Below, one piece after another: positions 37,481 to 50,702 of a DNA stretch of 64,000 nucleotides. The notes beneath the pieces were generated by a model. It saw nothing but the letters and a program-made list of their open reading frames with translations. It did no database searches and had not been told where the DNA came from. The DNA comes from Melieria omissa (Eukaryota > Arthropoda > Insecta > Diptera > Ulidiidae). Location of the stretch: contig OZ020267.1 of the NCBI GenBank assembly GCA_963971225.1, positions 29,768,298 to 29,832,297 on the forward strand, in the 5' to 3' direction. Numbering within the stretch: the stretch's first letter is position 1; each line of letters starts with the position of its first letter. A program made the position numbers and the translations under genes.

Positions 37481-39720
37481 GTTTTCAATGTAAATTTGAT
37501 TTTACATGAATAACAACGCAATGTGGCATCACTGGCTACAGTTTCTGACACCATCCGGCCGTACAGTGTCGGCGTCCGCGGTATAAATTAATCATAAATT
37601 CTATGCAAAGTTGTTACATTATTTTTTTTCCACCCCAAGTGTTCCGTTTCATGTTCCAGTTCTGGCGCAATTTTATACTTCCTGCACCTGACTGTGGTCG
37701 ATGCAATAACAACAGCTACAACAAAAACAACAACAAAAACTATGGCAAACATATTTCCTTCAGACACACAAACACGTTTCACTCGCTCACTCACTTGTTC
37801 GCTTCAAATCACGCATAGCGGACACACATTAAAAACTTTACAACAACAACAAATATGCACATCCACCCAAATAACTACAAACAATATGTGTGAGTATAAA
37901 TAAATGCATGAATGGCAGTCAGGTAGACGCACATGCGGCACACGCTGCATTGGGGGTGTGTCAGCCTGTAAATATGCTTCTGCGTAATTTTATTTATACT
38001 ACAGTAGCTACAGTAGTCTATGTGTTTGTGTGTGTGTGTGTGCGTGCGAGTAGTGCGTTGCCGTTGGTGTTGTTGTTTTTCTGACAATGCTGTTGGCGTT
38101 GCTTTTCATGTTGTTGTTGTTGTTATTGTTGTTGCTATTGTATGCGTGTAAATGTTGTTAAACTTATCCGTCCGTGTATATTCATTAAAGTCGGAAGCTT
38201 TGCTGTGTTGCTGTAAGTTTTAATTTCATCCTGCAACTGGCGCCACCCCGCATGCTTCTTTCATTTGTTGGTCGTATTGCCGCTACACCGTCTCACCACT
38301 CCATTCACAACTTTACTATCTGACTCGAAGCGACTATGCTCGCTCCTCCGCCCACTTCTAGCTCGTCATTACCTCTTCTGTAATCTGCACCCCGCGTCTG
38401 TATTACTCAACTCCGCCCCCCCCCCCCCCTAATGCTCTGGCAGCACACTTTCAACGCCATTGCATTATTGCTGTTGTTGTTGTTGTTTTTGTTACTTAGT
38501 GTTTTTACCGCCAACGTTTCCATTGCTCAACCGCTTTGCCAGCTGTCCTTATTTATGTGCGAACATATTTCTGCGTAAGTGCGTGTGTGTGTTTGTGTGT
38601 GTGTGTGTGCTTATATTTAAGTGCTTACGAAGACAGGTTTTATATATGATACGTGCACGTTTTTCGCATATGTGTTAGTGTCTGTGTGTGTGTGTGTGTG
38701 TGGTTGTTATGCCACCAACACGCTTCTATGCCGGAAGTTGCTGTACACGCTGTCTTGAGAAATTGAATGTGTGCTTAATTACTTAAAAGGCTCAAACTAC
38801 ATACATGCAAGCATTAGCAAAACAACAACAACAACAAAATACAAAACAAAGTCTAGCAGAACAGAGAGAGTGAGAAAAAATCGAAACTAAATATCCGCTT
38901 AAGCCTTATCTGCTTTCCTTATCCACTTGAATGAAATTGCAGGTTTTTGCGGCATGAAATTGCTTAATTATTTTACAATAACAGCCTCTAAGGCGGCTGA
39001 TTTACCTTGATTACGCTAACGTTTTTTTCCCCCTAATAGAATGCTTGGATGTTTTACGTTATTCAAATTTAGCCTCAAAGGCAAATAAGCTGATGAGGCG
39101 AAAGGTTCAAACAGACTTGAAAGAATATTTTTGCATTGGTGCTAAATTTAAGATTTCCACATTTCATTTTATGCAAATGTTGCTTCAGAAGCGCCTAGAG
39201 AGAAATTTTGCAGCAGTCTGTAACACAGTTATGAATTTAATGGCCAATTAATTAGGTTAAGTAAGTTGCAGATTCCTTAAGCCGATTCACCTTTCAGTTG
39301 GCCTTTGGCTATAATTGAATTTAATTCAGATTTTTCGATTGCTTAGGTTGAGTAGTCTTGATTACTTTGTACTACTAAGTACCTTCATTTGATAGCCTAA
39401 GGGGTTGGCCAACCTAAAGTAATCCTGAGAAGTGTGTTCGGTAGTTGGTTGGGTAAAGCTGTGATGTCTCAAGACATAAAATTGGCATTAGAAGTGCTGC
39501 TTTGACTACACCTTTGTACAAAAAATGCCTCGAAGACCTTAGCGGCTTACAGCCATTTCAAGGCGCTCACAAAGAGGAACAAATTGCTGATTTTTCTGCC
39601 AGAGACCTCCTTAATACCCTTGAAGAAGTGTCTTCCTTGTGTTGAACCTGCTTCGTACTAAGTAAAAAACATTTAGGGAATTTTGGTTTGATTGAATTGG
39701 CTTTTGGTTTTCTGAATATG
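37481..39720. other. Non-coding spacer
   Basis: Contains GT runs (38,025-38,043, 38,595-38,610, 38,682-38,702), a run of about 16 C near 38,413-38,428 and GTT runs near 38,110 and 38,470. No gene is supported. Confidence 0.45.
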
Positions 39721-39737
39721 ATTTTATGATATTAAAA

Positions 39738-40250
39738 TATTTATATTTATTTTATTTTATTTTATTTTATTTTATTTTATTTTATTTTATTTTATTTTAT
39801 TTTATTTTATTTTATTATATTTTATATTATTTTATTTTATTATATTTTATTTTATTTTATTTTATTTTATTTTATTTTATTTTATTTTATTTTATTTTAT
39901 TTTATTTTATTTTATTTTATTTTATTTTATTTTATTATATTTTGTTTTATTTTATTTTATTTTATTTTATTTTATTTTATTTTATTTTATTTTATTTTAT
40001 TTTATTTTATTTTATTTTATTTTATTTTATTTTATTTTGTTTTATTTTAATTTATTTTATTTTATTTTATTTTATTTTATTTTATTTTATTTTATTTTAT
40101 TTTATTTTTATTTTATTTTATTTTATTTTATTTTATTTTATTTTATTTTATTTTATTTTATTTTATTTTAATTTATTTTATTTTATTTTATTTTATTTTA
40201 TTTTATTTTATTTTATTTTATTTTATTTTATTTTAATTTATTTTATTCAA
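39738..40250. repeat. Pentanucleotide array (ATTTT)n
   Basis: About 100 copies of TTTTA, with a few TTATATT, TTTTG and TTTAA variants. It is the same satellite as 15.4-15.9 kb but on the opposite strand, so the two arrays form a widely spaced inverted pair. The long plus-strand open frame over it is a repeat artefact. Confidence 0.97.
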
Positions 40251-43200
40251 ATATTTTTCATCTTATTCGCATTTGAATGAAATATTTCGTTGTATCCCAA
40301 GTCAGGTTTATTTAATCAAAGAAAATTGTCCATTATCTTTCTAGACAACTTCATATCAATGTTTTGTATGTACATTCACAACTTTCACTGTACACACTCA
40401 TACGTACACCCACACACGCACACACCCACATACACAGTCATATTCTGTGACGACATACAAAAGCCGTTTATGCAATTTCCCTTCGCCCGCTCGACTGCCT
40501 TGAAAATCGTTTCGCATGTTGTTCGCTGCTTGTGCGACTCTCAGCTTCTCTTATTTTTCGCTTTATTTTCATTTACATTCAAAATTGCCGGAAACGTTAA
40601 TTTGTGCACGTGCGTTTACGGCAGAAAATACAAAAATACAAAAACAAAAATTACCACCAAAGCAGAACCAAAGAGAAGGCAACAGAACTTGGCGGAAAAA
40701 AGGCAATGAAACGCGTGCAACGTCTGCCGGCGACATCAACGTAATGTAGACAAACATACACACTAATACTTGAGTGCCTGTGTGTGTGAGTGTGTGTGTA
40801 TGAGAGTGTGTGTGTGTGTTGTAGCTTTTAATGTTTCATGCCCTGTTCGCCTCCCACCATCCGCCACCTCCGGACGCTGAATAGTGCTAATTATTTGGGG
40901 TAAGGATTTAGTTTTCGAGCGCACTTTCTTTGAAGGCAGCCGCAATGAATGTTATACTGCTACAACAACAACAACAACAATAATATCATCAACAACTCCA
41001 ACAACAAGCAGCAACATACACACAGTGGCGTTCATCGCAAGGACACCAACGTGCAACCACGACAACGTTGCGACTTTCGCACAGACAAAGAAAATCTAAT
41101 AGAAAAGAGACGTTGAAAAATAATGAATAGTTTTGTCAGCTGCACACAACTACAAACTTACATGCTCTACTCTAAATGCATGTGTGTGTTCGTATCTATG
41201 AATGTGTTCAGTGCTGCATGCGGTGTTGCTGCTGCTCGTGTTGCAAGTTGCAACTTGGCAACAGCAACGGCAACGGTGTTTGCATTCTGTTGAATCAGCG
41301 AAACGAAAGTCACATATGCCGACTTGGGCGCATAATAATCAACAACTTTTATGCAATGCACTCATACATGCAAAGTTCTATGTGTGTGTGTATGCATTTG
41401 TGCCGACTCGAGTTGCCAACAGTCGACAATGCAAATAAATGTCAGGTGAAATGTTAAACAAAACGCACGCAACTACACGGCAGATCTTCTTCGTCTTCGG
41501 GCCGACAGAATTGCAGCCTAACGGTACGTAAGGATACGTCAGTGTGCCGTACGCATACGTAGCGCGACTTATTGTAGCTGCTGCCGAAAATTGTGCCAAT
41601 TTTGTTGTTGCTGCAAACTCGCACGTAGTCGTCTACTGAGTTCTACTTGCAAATTCATAAGACGACTTAGGCAACTGTAATGCGGCGAGCGGTTATTTTG
41701 TTGCCTTCGCCGTCATTCACACCATCAGCGCAAAAGTATTACAGGCAATTTTCGAGCCATTGCCTTTGTTTGAAATTTTATTCATATGAAATAAAAATCG
41801 CTTTTAGACGGCAAACATTACAAAATGTAAAATTGTTGATGTTCATAAGTCTGACACTCGTGATTTAAGGCTTCAACTAAATTTGATTTTAATGAATTTA
41901 TGATCTGTGTTTAGGGCAATCAATGTATTGTCCAGTTTTTTTAATTATAAAATTTTATATTATAGAAGAAATGCACTGATTCGATTCGATTTGAAATACA
42001 TTTCTATAACACGTCCCAAGCGCATATTTATTGATAGCTGCCAGAATAAGCCTTTCAAAACGTAAAAGCGAATTAAAAGCAATTTAGTCTCTATGAAAAA
42101 AGTTAGAAAAAAAGTCTGAACCGATCTGAATGAGTTTTTCTTTGTTCCCACTTTCATATAATTTTTCTCACCTATCCTTTATGAACCCTTTAAGACCCCT
42201 GTGAGTACAGCGCTTCACTTCCATTAACCCTAATTGCATCTACTTGTTCACTTCGCTTAGCAAATTAATGCCTTATTTTGATTATAGTCATCAATGGAAA
42301 TTCTGCCATGTTAGGTGCCTAAATTACTGCTAACAGTCCTAAGTAATGAGGCCTCCATCTATTGTCCCCTAGGAGAAAGTGTGAAAGTTTATTACTGGGT
42401 TGTATGGAGCACCCTCTGTGTATTCGCTGCATTCAGTTGGAATGTGTTGCTGGAAAGCACAGAGGTTGGTGTCTTTGATGATTTTTTTTTGAATGATGCA
42501 TGTATTCGCTGCGAAATACTTCCATTGATTCAAATTGGCCAATACCACGTCGCCGCAGAAAACGAATGTCGTATGTTCCATTGAAGTTAATACCACATAC
42601 GACAATCGTTTTCTCAGTTAGTTTCTTAGTTTCCTAGTTAGTTCTCTGTCTCGACTAGTTGTTGTTGCATAAGTACGACTACTGGATTTGAGGGCTTGCT
42701 GTGTGCTTCTCATTACAACTGATTAGAGTGAGAAAGATAGATGTTTGTTCAAAGATAAAGGATTTCACTTTGTTATGTTAAAGTTATGGGAAATATTTAA
42801 AAAGAAAGGAACAATTTGGAAATAAAATTGGAATTTTAGAAAATTGTGAGACCAAGCCATGAACCATTGTACAAATCGAACCCACGGTCTGGAATGATTG
42901 GAATGAGTGCACTTCATGCTGGGTGTACTTCATGCTGTGCTACCGAGACAGTACGAGTATCATTTCATCATGCCAAGAAAAAACTTCCGTCTAGAAAACT
43001 TCCCTCCTAGACTTCTTCCATCAGGTCTTTGTTCAATTCCTATCACTAGAACTGCAGTTGCCTGGCATTCTTTGCTTTACAAAAGCATTGGATCAGCTGA
43101 AGAAGATCCAGAAACTGAGAAACTTAATATCAAGTGCTGCCTTTTAAAGGTCCTGAAATAACCCAACGGTGGGGTTGGTGAGATCTATTTCAAGTAATTG

Positions 43201-43340
43201 CGAGACCGAGTACTTCTTAGTCAAGGAGGGGGCCAATATCTTGAGAACAATAGATAGAAAAAGACAGATTCGTAGATACTCGACCCTGTGTCCTTGGATA
43301 CATTCAACAAGATAAAATAATAATAAAAATTTCTTCACCG
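40251..43340. other. Non-coding spacer
   Basis: CA/GT runs occur near 40,790-40,820 and 41,384-41,392 and a CAA run near 40,962-40,981. Several short open frames (for example 42,315-42,605 on both strands) have no recognisable domain. No gene is supported. Confidence 0.45.
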
Positions 43341-43345
43341 ACTTT

Positions 43346-44850
43346 CACAGTGAATACTTATTTAATTTGCCATAGTTTTGTTTTGGAAAGCTTTGCTATA
43401 CCTTAATTGTGAATACCGCTATCAAATCTAGAACAAAGCTGCCTCTAGACTCGTTGAAAATTTATTGCAAAAACCCCTATTAAATCTGGGATATTGTTGT
43501 CTCTAGGCTCACTTAAGCTATACTGTGAATATTCCTATTAAATCTTAAACAAAACTGCCTCTAGCCTCGTTGGAACTTCATTGTGAATACCGCTGTTAAA
43601 TATAGAACGAAGCTGCCTCTAGCTTCGCTGAAACTTTATTAAAATATAAATACCGCTATTGAATCTAGGACATTGCTGCCTCTAACTTAACTAAATCTTC
43701 AGTATGAATATTGCTATTAAATTTAGGATATAGCTGTCTCTAACTTCGTTGAAGCTTCACTGTGAATACCGCTTTCAAATCTACAAGAAAGCTGCCTCTA
43801 GCTTCACTGAAGGTTTAATATATAAATATCTCTTAAATTTAGGACATAGCTGCCTTTAACTTACCTAAAGCTCCACTGTGAATACCGGTATTTATTCTAA
43901 ATCATAACTTTCTCTAGTTTCTGGAGTTTCGTTATAGTTTCTTGGAGCTTCATTAAGCTATCAAAATAACATTGCTGCTTATAGCTTCAGTAAAGCTTCA
44001 CTGTGAATACCGCTATTAAATCTTAAACATAGCTGCCTCTGGCCTCGTGAGAACTTCAATGTGAATACCTGTATGAAATTTAGAACAAAGATACCACTAG
44101 CTTAGCTGAAGCTCCATTGTGAATACAACCATTTAATTTGAAACATAGCTGCTACTGGGTAACTGAAGCTTCAGTATGAATATCGCTATTAAATTTAGCA
44201 CACAGCTGCCTCTAACTTAGCTAAACTTCATGGTGAATACCCCTATTCAATCTAACTCAATCTGGCATATTTGCCTCGCGCTTAGCTAAATCTTCATCAT
44301 GAATACCCCTATTCAATATACGACATAGCTGCCTCTAACTTAGCTAAAGCTTTATTATGAATACCCCTATTAAATCTAGAACAAAGCTGTTTCTATCTTA
44401 CCTGAAGCTTTATTATGAATACCGCTAATAAATCTTGGACAAAGCTGTTTCTATCTTAACTAAAGCCTCATTGTGAATACCCCTATTCAATCTAGAGCAT
44501 TATTATTGCCGGGGAATGTGCACCGCGACCTAAGAGATCTATTGTGCCCCAATCTAGAGCATAGATGCTTCTCGCTTGGCTGAAGTTTCATTGTGAATAC
44601 CGCTATTAAATCTATGACATAGCTGTCTCTAACTTAACTAAAGCTTCATTATGAATATTGCCATTAAATTAAGGACATAGCTGCCTCAAACTTAGCTAAA
44701 GCCCCATTATGAATACCCCTATTAAATCTAGAACAAAGCTGTTTCTATCTTAACTGAAGTTTTATTATGAATACCGCTAATAAATCTTGGACATAGCTGA
44801 CTCTCGCTGAGCTAAAGCTTCATTATGAATACCGCTATTAAATCTAGAAT
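43346..44850. repeat. Minisatellite, period about 58-60 bp, about 25 units
   Basis: The consensus unit reads approximately TGTGAATACCGCTATTAAA, then TCTAGAACATAGCTGCCTCT, then AACTTAGCTAAAGCTTCAT. Units differ by 10-30 percent. One unit is interrupted near 44,503-44,553 by a foreign segment of about 50 bp flanked by the duplicated word AATCTAGAGCAT. Neighbouring units sometimes share variants (CTGTTTCTATCTTA at about 44,388, 44,447 and 44,743), which suggests local conversion or multi-unit duplication. Confidence 0.9.
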
Positions 44851-45875
44851 CTTTTTAGAACAACAACTAAAGCCTTGAATCCCACCATCACTGACCCTCA
44901 ATGTTCAATCTTTTTGTGTGGTTTTGCTGCTCTTCTCCACTACACATTCACCTTTTTCTAATCTTTAAATCATCTCTCTCTCTGACCACACTTTCAATTA
45001 CTTATTTACTCACTTTGCATGACCTTTGCATTTTATTTGCAAATGCTTTTTGACTTTATTTATTCCTTGTGCTGTGCACCATAATCAAATTACCTAAAAT
45101 ATCCCAAGATGACATGGAATTTTTTGCTATTCGCTTTTCGTTTTATTATTATTGAGAGACTAAATAGAAATTTTGCACAACAACAATATTCATCACAACC
45201 GAAAGTCATATTCAAAATAAAAGTTTTTCATTGTTGTTGTTGTTGTTGTTGCTTTTTGTTGCTTATCACTGCGCATTTTCATTCATGGAAATTTTATCCA
45301 GTAATGCCTTCGTATTTTTCATTCATACATTTCACGTTTTTTTTTGTGCTCTTGGTTTTGATTCATTTATGCTTTGGCTCTCGCATTTCCTCAACAGCGA
45401 ATACAAAAGCAACAAATGTTCGCTCAAATTAATGCGAAATCCAAAAATATAAAACATAAAACAAAATTAACAAGTAAATGGATGAGGAAAAACGAAGCAA
45501 ATGCCAAAGCAACCGAAAAGGCAAAACCAAAATTATTGGCTGCCATTTTCAGGCGATTTACATTAATTCAATAGAAATGCGGCCCAACCGAAAGGGTGAC
45601 CGCCGCCGCCGGGTAGAACAGCAAATTCTCACTGTTGTGTCAGTCGTCGAATGAAATCGTTTTCGGTCGAGGACAACAACTGAGGCGCGTCGCATTGTTG
45701 TACTTTTGCAGACGAAAATGATTTTATGCAAATCTTTTTCTGTATGAAACGAAATTTATGCTAAAACTTTGTTCTACTCCACGGTTCCACCACCATTTCT
45801 TACACTTCTTCTTCTTCTTTTATTTGACTTGCCGGCAACTTTTACTTAACAAAACAATCATTTCTTTCTTTTCAG
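44851..45875 (+). other. Probable intron upstream of the RRM exon
   Basis: No coding sequence is supported. The stretch ends in a pyrimidine-rich tract (CATTTCTTTCTTTTCAG) that is the acceptor of the exon that follows. A GC-rich patch near 45,575-45,620 contains a GCCGCCGCC run. Confidence 0.45.
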
Positions 45876-45963
45876 AACAATTTCATATTTTCGTCGGCGA
45901 CCTAAGCTCAGAAATTGAAACGCAGCAATTGCGTGAAGCTTTCACGCCATTCGGCGAGATTTC
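45876..45963 (+). CDS. Rox8: Internal exon of a TIA-1/TIAR-type RNA-binding protein (RRM domain start)
   Basis: This 88-nt exon encodes an RRM beginning: a FHIFVGDLS RNP2-type strand, then EIETQQLREAF and a TPFGEIS turn. The wording closely matches the second RRM of the insect Rox8/TIAR proteins, which bind U-rich RNA and act in splicing and translational control. A polypyrimidine tract and TTTTCAG lie immediately upstream, and the exon ends TTC before GTAAGTAT, a near-consensus donor. Two exon bases complete a codon at the acceptor and two begin one at the donor. The RNP1 half of the domain is not visible in the next 18 kb, so either the following intron is very long and holds the Polinton, or the remaining exons were not recognised. 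The gene identity is inferred from one short exon. Confidence 0.7.
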
Positions 45964-48600
45964 GTAAGTATTTAAGTTTGAATGCCAAATTATGCTACAA
46001 AATATATACTAAAAAAAAAACAACACAATACGAGTAAACAAAAAGCAAAAGTCAACACACAAGACACAAAAACGAAGCAACAAAAGTTCGAGTGATAAAT
46101 ACAAAATTGTTGATTCGGCGCATTACGAAGCGTTTCGAAATGTACACACAGCATTTATGCAAATGAGTTGAAACAGTTTTTAGATTTTTACTTTTTTTGT
46201 TTAAGGCTTATTTCTGGCTTTTATTATGTCTGTTGTGGCTGTGTGTGTGTGTACATTTGAACAGCTGTTGTTCAGCTGTTTTTGTCGTAGCTGCAATTGC
46301 TTGTTGCCCAATGCGACAATCAATGGGCCATCTGTCTGTGTGTGTGTGTAGTCACCAAAGCGCTGCCGCAAAACGCCAACCAGTGCCCACACTGCAATTT
46401 GCTCAACCAAACTCCAAACTACGAACTTTACTTAATTAACTTGGAGAACAAAAGTTGTCTGCCAGTTCGTTGTGCGCTGCAATCAAGTCGCATTGCGTAG
46501 TTGGTGACGAAAGTGTCAGCCGAAATGTGACCAGTAGGACGTTGTCCCTTGGACCCAATACTACAACAACATGGAACAACGACCAAGAGTGCACTGCACC
46601 ACTGGGGCCCGAAAAGCGCTGCGTTGTTGCTGTTGTAGTTCTTAGTTGACTGAAACCAGTTGGAATAACTTTGCTCTGAATGGGTCAAACCTTTAGATGT
46701 TTCATGATAAACTTAAGGGAGATGAAAATGTTAACGTTTTAGAATAAACATTAGCGACAATGTTGTGAAACAGAAAGTAGATTGATTGATTGGAGGCCAG
46801 TCTTACATTTGATATATGAGAGAAATCTGTGAGCAATGGTAGCCCATTTTATAAAACAATCTTTTGATATGGGAGCGCCGCTAAGGGTTGGAGATACAGG
46901 GTAGTTATGTTCAAAAGAAATGCTCAGAGAGAAAAATCAGTGGGACTAATCATAGATTTTCACCCTCTAAGAGCCATTTCTGAGCAGATGTGGAACAATA
47001 TGGCGAATTTTCAAACACTTTTGTGAACTTTGACCTCGATGCGATGCCATTGAACCCCATTCTAGCCCCCTAAATTTTTTGGCTCATGCACTTTTTCATC
47101 AAACTGCATAAATTTAGAGGTTTCGAAATATGGAAATCGAAAAATCATGCAGTAAGTCATGTCTACAGATATAATGTCCACAGATACTCTGAGACCAAAG
47201 ATAGAAAAATCAAGCATTAATAGATAGCAAATGTGACATAATGAGGATGGAAAAACGTTCAGATTTCCATTCGAAATCGAGACTTCATTGTAGGTGACTT
47301 CCATCTGTATAAAATTCACAGGCAAAACATTGACAGTTGCGTGAAGCCAGGAATTGATCCGATGACGAGCTGTCGTGTCGTAGGTTCATAGTCATTTGGA
47401 ATAGAATTACAGTAGAAATAAAAAAGTGGGTCAGCCCTAAACTGTAGGTGGCTTTCATTTATATATAAATTCACATAAAACTTATGATTTCGAAAAGCCT
47501 TGGAAAGATAGTTGTAAAAAATAAGCCCAGTTAGATTGATGTCGGTGGAGCTGTGTAGGAAAGAAGAAATGTTTTGTTTTACGAGGAGGAAAGCATCAAA
47601 AGCCTTAAGTTGTGTGAGATTTTAAACCGCTAAACCCTTCTCTCGTCTGGACAGTTTAGTTACTCTCTTCGGTCTTCAGCTTTCCTTGCCTCGACCGTCT
47701 TTTCACTCTACCTTCCCTTCTGGGCGTTTCCGGCCAGTCTTCCCAGTCTTCATAGGACGTTACGATAGTAAACTCACAAATTATTAAAATTTTGGACAAC
47801 CGTGAGGTATTACGTCAGGAAGCCGTCATGAGCATTGCTGCTCAATCGTTCATTTTGTTGTCAGTCTTTTGTCCGTGTCCCAGTTAGTGTTGCCATGTCG
47901 TTCAGTGCTTTGCCACTGTCTATGAGGAAGTAAAAGGTGTAGAAATGGTGCGGGGAAATTATGTCAGATATAGATTTGTAAGAGTGGCAATTTAATGGAG
48001 TTCATGGCCATAAAGACCCAAAGAAAGTATAAGGATTCCCAATAAAAGTACACGAGTCATATTTTGTGACATTTTGTCTTTCTATGCAATGGCAGCTGCA
48101 AATTTTAACAGCGCTTGTCTACCTTTGTTTCGAGCATTCAAACTGAAACAATAAACAAAGGAAGAATTCGTTGCGAAAACAATCAGCTTATGGGAGCAAA
48201 AATTTCCAGATCAAATTATCTCCCGAAAATCCTATGGCAACTGGGCACCAAGGTTGTGTGATTTAATGCAGTGTTATTCTTTTTTTTTGGGTTCTTTGTA
48301 ATTGAAATTGCGGGTTATGCCAATAAATTACAAAAAATTCCTGAGATCAAGACCGAGATTCAAAGCCTCATCTTTGAAATATGGCCAAAATTTTGTTAAA
48401 ATATCATGGAATATCAAAAAGGATCAACGGCTTGCGATCAGAGTTGCGTGAGCCCGTTTGATAGATATTTTATTTCATACTTAAAGGAAACACGTCTGGT
48501 TTAGATTGCAATAAAAATTTCACCATTTGCTCAATAATTATGCTCTTCTATAAACATAAAATGGTTTGTCCTGACCGACTTATTGACTAACTGACTGGTT
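45964..48600 (+). other. Probable intron or spacer downstream of the RRM exon
   Basis: Starts with a consensus donor GTAAGTAT. No further exon is recognised. GT runs lie near 46,239-46,250 and 46,338-46,349. Short open frames at 46.2-46.7 kb on both strands lack domains. Confidence 0.45.
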
Positions 48601-48619
48601 CATCATCATCATCATCAGC

Positions 48620-49985
48620 TCAAACCAATGAAGCTACAAACATGAAAATTGAACTGTGGGCATACTTAATAAAACGAACCTCCTCTAAGATGGAATTTTT
48701 TTAAATTCTGGGTCTAAAAGACCAAACATGGGTTAAGGTGTTATATGAAAAAAGTGATTTAATAGGCTTTTTGATTTTAAACTTAGTGAAAATACTCCAA
48801 ATCAAAAATAATTCCACAAGAATTTTTTAGTTTTCAAAAATCTAATTCAATTAAATTTCCTCACTGGGTGAAGGCAGTGTAAGGGAAGACTATGAAAAAA
48901 CTTGAACCGATGTGCCTATGAACTTCAAAAACACTTGAAATCAATTAGACACGTGTTATAAATTTTCTCAAAAAACGAGATCCGACGGGGTCAGCATTGC
49001 GCTAAAAGTTTGTATGAGAAAAAAGGATTCAATGGGTTTTTTGACCTCTCATTCAAAAAGAGAAATAATTTGACATGTGCTTTCAAATTTTTCTTAAATC
49101 AAATTCTGATGATTATATGAAAAACGTGATTTTATAGGATTGTTGATTTTAAATGTAGTGAAAATACTCCAAATCAAAAATACTTCGACAATAATTTTGT
49201 AGTTTTTTATATCAAATTTCACGGAGTCTTCAATGGGTGAAGGCAGTGTACCGGAAAACTTGGACTTCAAAATTATTAGGAACACTTGAAATCAAAAATA
49301 ATAAGACACGTGTTTTCAATTTTTTCGAAAAACGAAACTCGACGTGGTCGGGATTGCGTTAAAAGTTTGTATGAGAAAAAAGGATTCAATGGGTTTTTGA
49401 CCTCAGCATTTTGAATAAGAAATATTTCGACACGTGTTTTAAAATCAAATCTAAAATCAAATTCTGATGGGGTAAACTAGGGGCTAAAAGTTTACATAGA
49501 GAAAAATACCTTAATGAGCTCTCCGACTAAAAACTCAATAAAAGAATTTCAAACTATAAATAATTTGACACTTGTGTTTCGTTTTTTCGAAAATCAAAAT
49601 CTAATGAGGTCAACAATGGGTTAAGAGTTTGTATGGAACCAAATCCTTCAAACGAACAAAACGAAGAATTTCAAACGAGATATAATTCGACACGTGTGTT
49701 TATTTTTCGAAATGCAACACATTGGGGTCAACAATGGGTTAAGAGTTTGTATGGAGAAACAAGATTTGTTGGGCCTTTGGACTTCAAACTTGACGAAAGT
49801 AATCTTGGTGAGAAATTTAAGAAGTGTTTTTTTATTTTATCGAAAACAAAATTCTGGCGGAGTCAACGATGAGTTAGGAGTTTGTATGGTGAAAGCACAT
49901 CAAATGAAAAATAATTAGACGAAGGATTTTTTCAAAAAAACCTGATGGGTTCAACAAAAGTTAAAAAAAAACTTGATTTAATAAT
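48620..49985. repeat. Degenerate tandem array, basic unit about 120-135 bp with 357-bp higher order
   Basis: Units share AGTTTGTATGRAGAAAAAAG, GATTCAATGGGTTTTTGACCTC, a AATAATTTGACACGTGT word and a TTTTTCGAAAA.CAAA.TCTGATGGGGTC tail. The AGTTTGTATG landmark recurs near 49,007, 49,366, 49,627, 49,744 and 49,879. The segments 48,750-49,018 and 49,115-49,375 match over their whole length, giving a larger duplicated block with an offset near 357 bp. Some units stay open by chance, but there is no gene. Confidence 0.85.
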
Positions 49986-50095
49986 CTCATTGACTTCAAA
50001 TTTGCATGCAAAGCAGTTGGACCCTGCTAGTTCACAATAAAGACAATTGTCATATCTTACAGACAACACTGTTACAGCCCTATTCTGGCAAACCT

Positions 50096-50640
50096 AACAA
50101 AACTCACCATGCTGACAATTGAATAGATTCTATCAATTGTTAGATTTTCGTATTCTGATCATTTTTTAAAAGCTTTTTATCTAACACTTGTCAGAGAAGT
50201 TGTCAGGTACGTAGAAGGAGCTGACAAGCGCAAAAAATACTTGCAAAGAAGCAATTGAAGTTAAACATTTGGAAACATTTCAGCATATTTCGGTGTTCGC
50301 AATGGAAGAGCAGCTATTATTAGCGTGTGCAGTGGCTGTGGCTAAAAAAAATGAAATTGTGAAGGTCTTGCCGGAAATAATATTTGGCCAATGCGCGGTG
50401 CATTGGGGCTGTTTTCCCCAGCTTGCAGCTCGGGACTGTTCCTCAATCAAACCAGTCGAATTTGTAAAGAATCCATACTTTCTAGTGGACATTTTATTTG
50501 AACTTATTTCTAAATGTTCAAATTTCGCAGCATGTGCATGTTTACACTTTTACATCAGAGAAAATAAAAAAATTTCGTTACCTCCCACGAATTATTTTTT
50601 TTATGCAAAAAGCGCCTATTGTGAAACTATTGAAAAAAAA
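50096..50640. mobile_element. Unclassified insertion remnant left of the Polinton
   Basis: After the tandem array comes an unrelated segment starting near a TTACAGCCCTATTCTGG word, with several inverted TTGTCAG/CTGACAA words (about 50,112, 50,190, 50,204, 50,220). An open frame from about 50,302 begins MEEQLLLACAVAVAKK, vaguely like the N-terminus of PIF/Harbinger transposases, then loses resemblance. I cannot find the second end or a catalytic domain. This may be a small DNA transposon relic; the assignment is weak. Confidence 0.25.
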
Positions 50641-50654
50641 ACGCACGAACTTAT

Positions 50655-50702
50655 TTCCAGCCCAGTCAGGATTCGAACCTGGGGCGCTCGGTATGAGAAG
50701 CC
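50655..50702 (-). other. tRNA-like 3' half (T arm and B box) abutting the Polinton end
   Basis: On the minus strand the segment reads GGCTTCTCATACCGAGCGCC and then CAGGTTCGAATCCTG, which contains a perfect pol III B box (GGTTCGAATCC) in a T-arm-like hairpin. A run of about nine T on the same strand lies at about 50,633-50,641, a suitable pol III terminator. The 5' half (D arm and A box) is not present, because the sequence is interrupted at 50,702/50,703 by the Polinton. It could be a true tRNA gene, a tRNA-derived SINE, or a pseudogene. The anticodon cannot be assigned safely. Confidence 0.5.

Noticed and set aside
39726..40280. 184-codon plus-strand open frame
   Set aside because: Stop-free translation of the (TTTTA)n array; not a gene.
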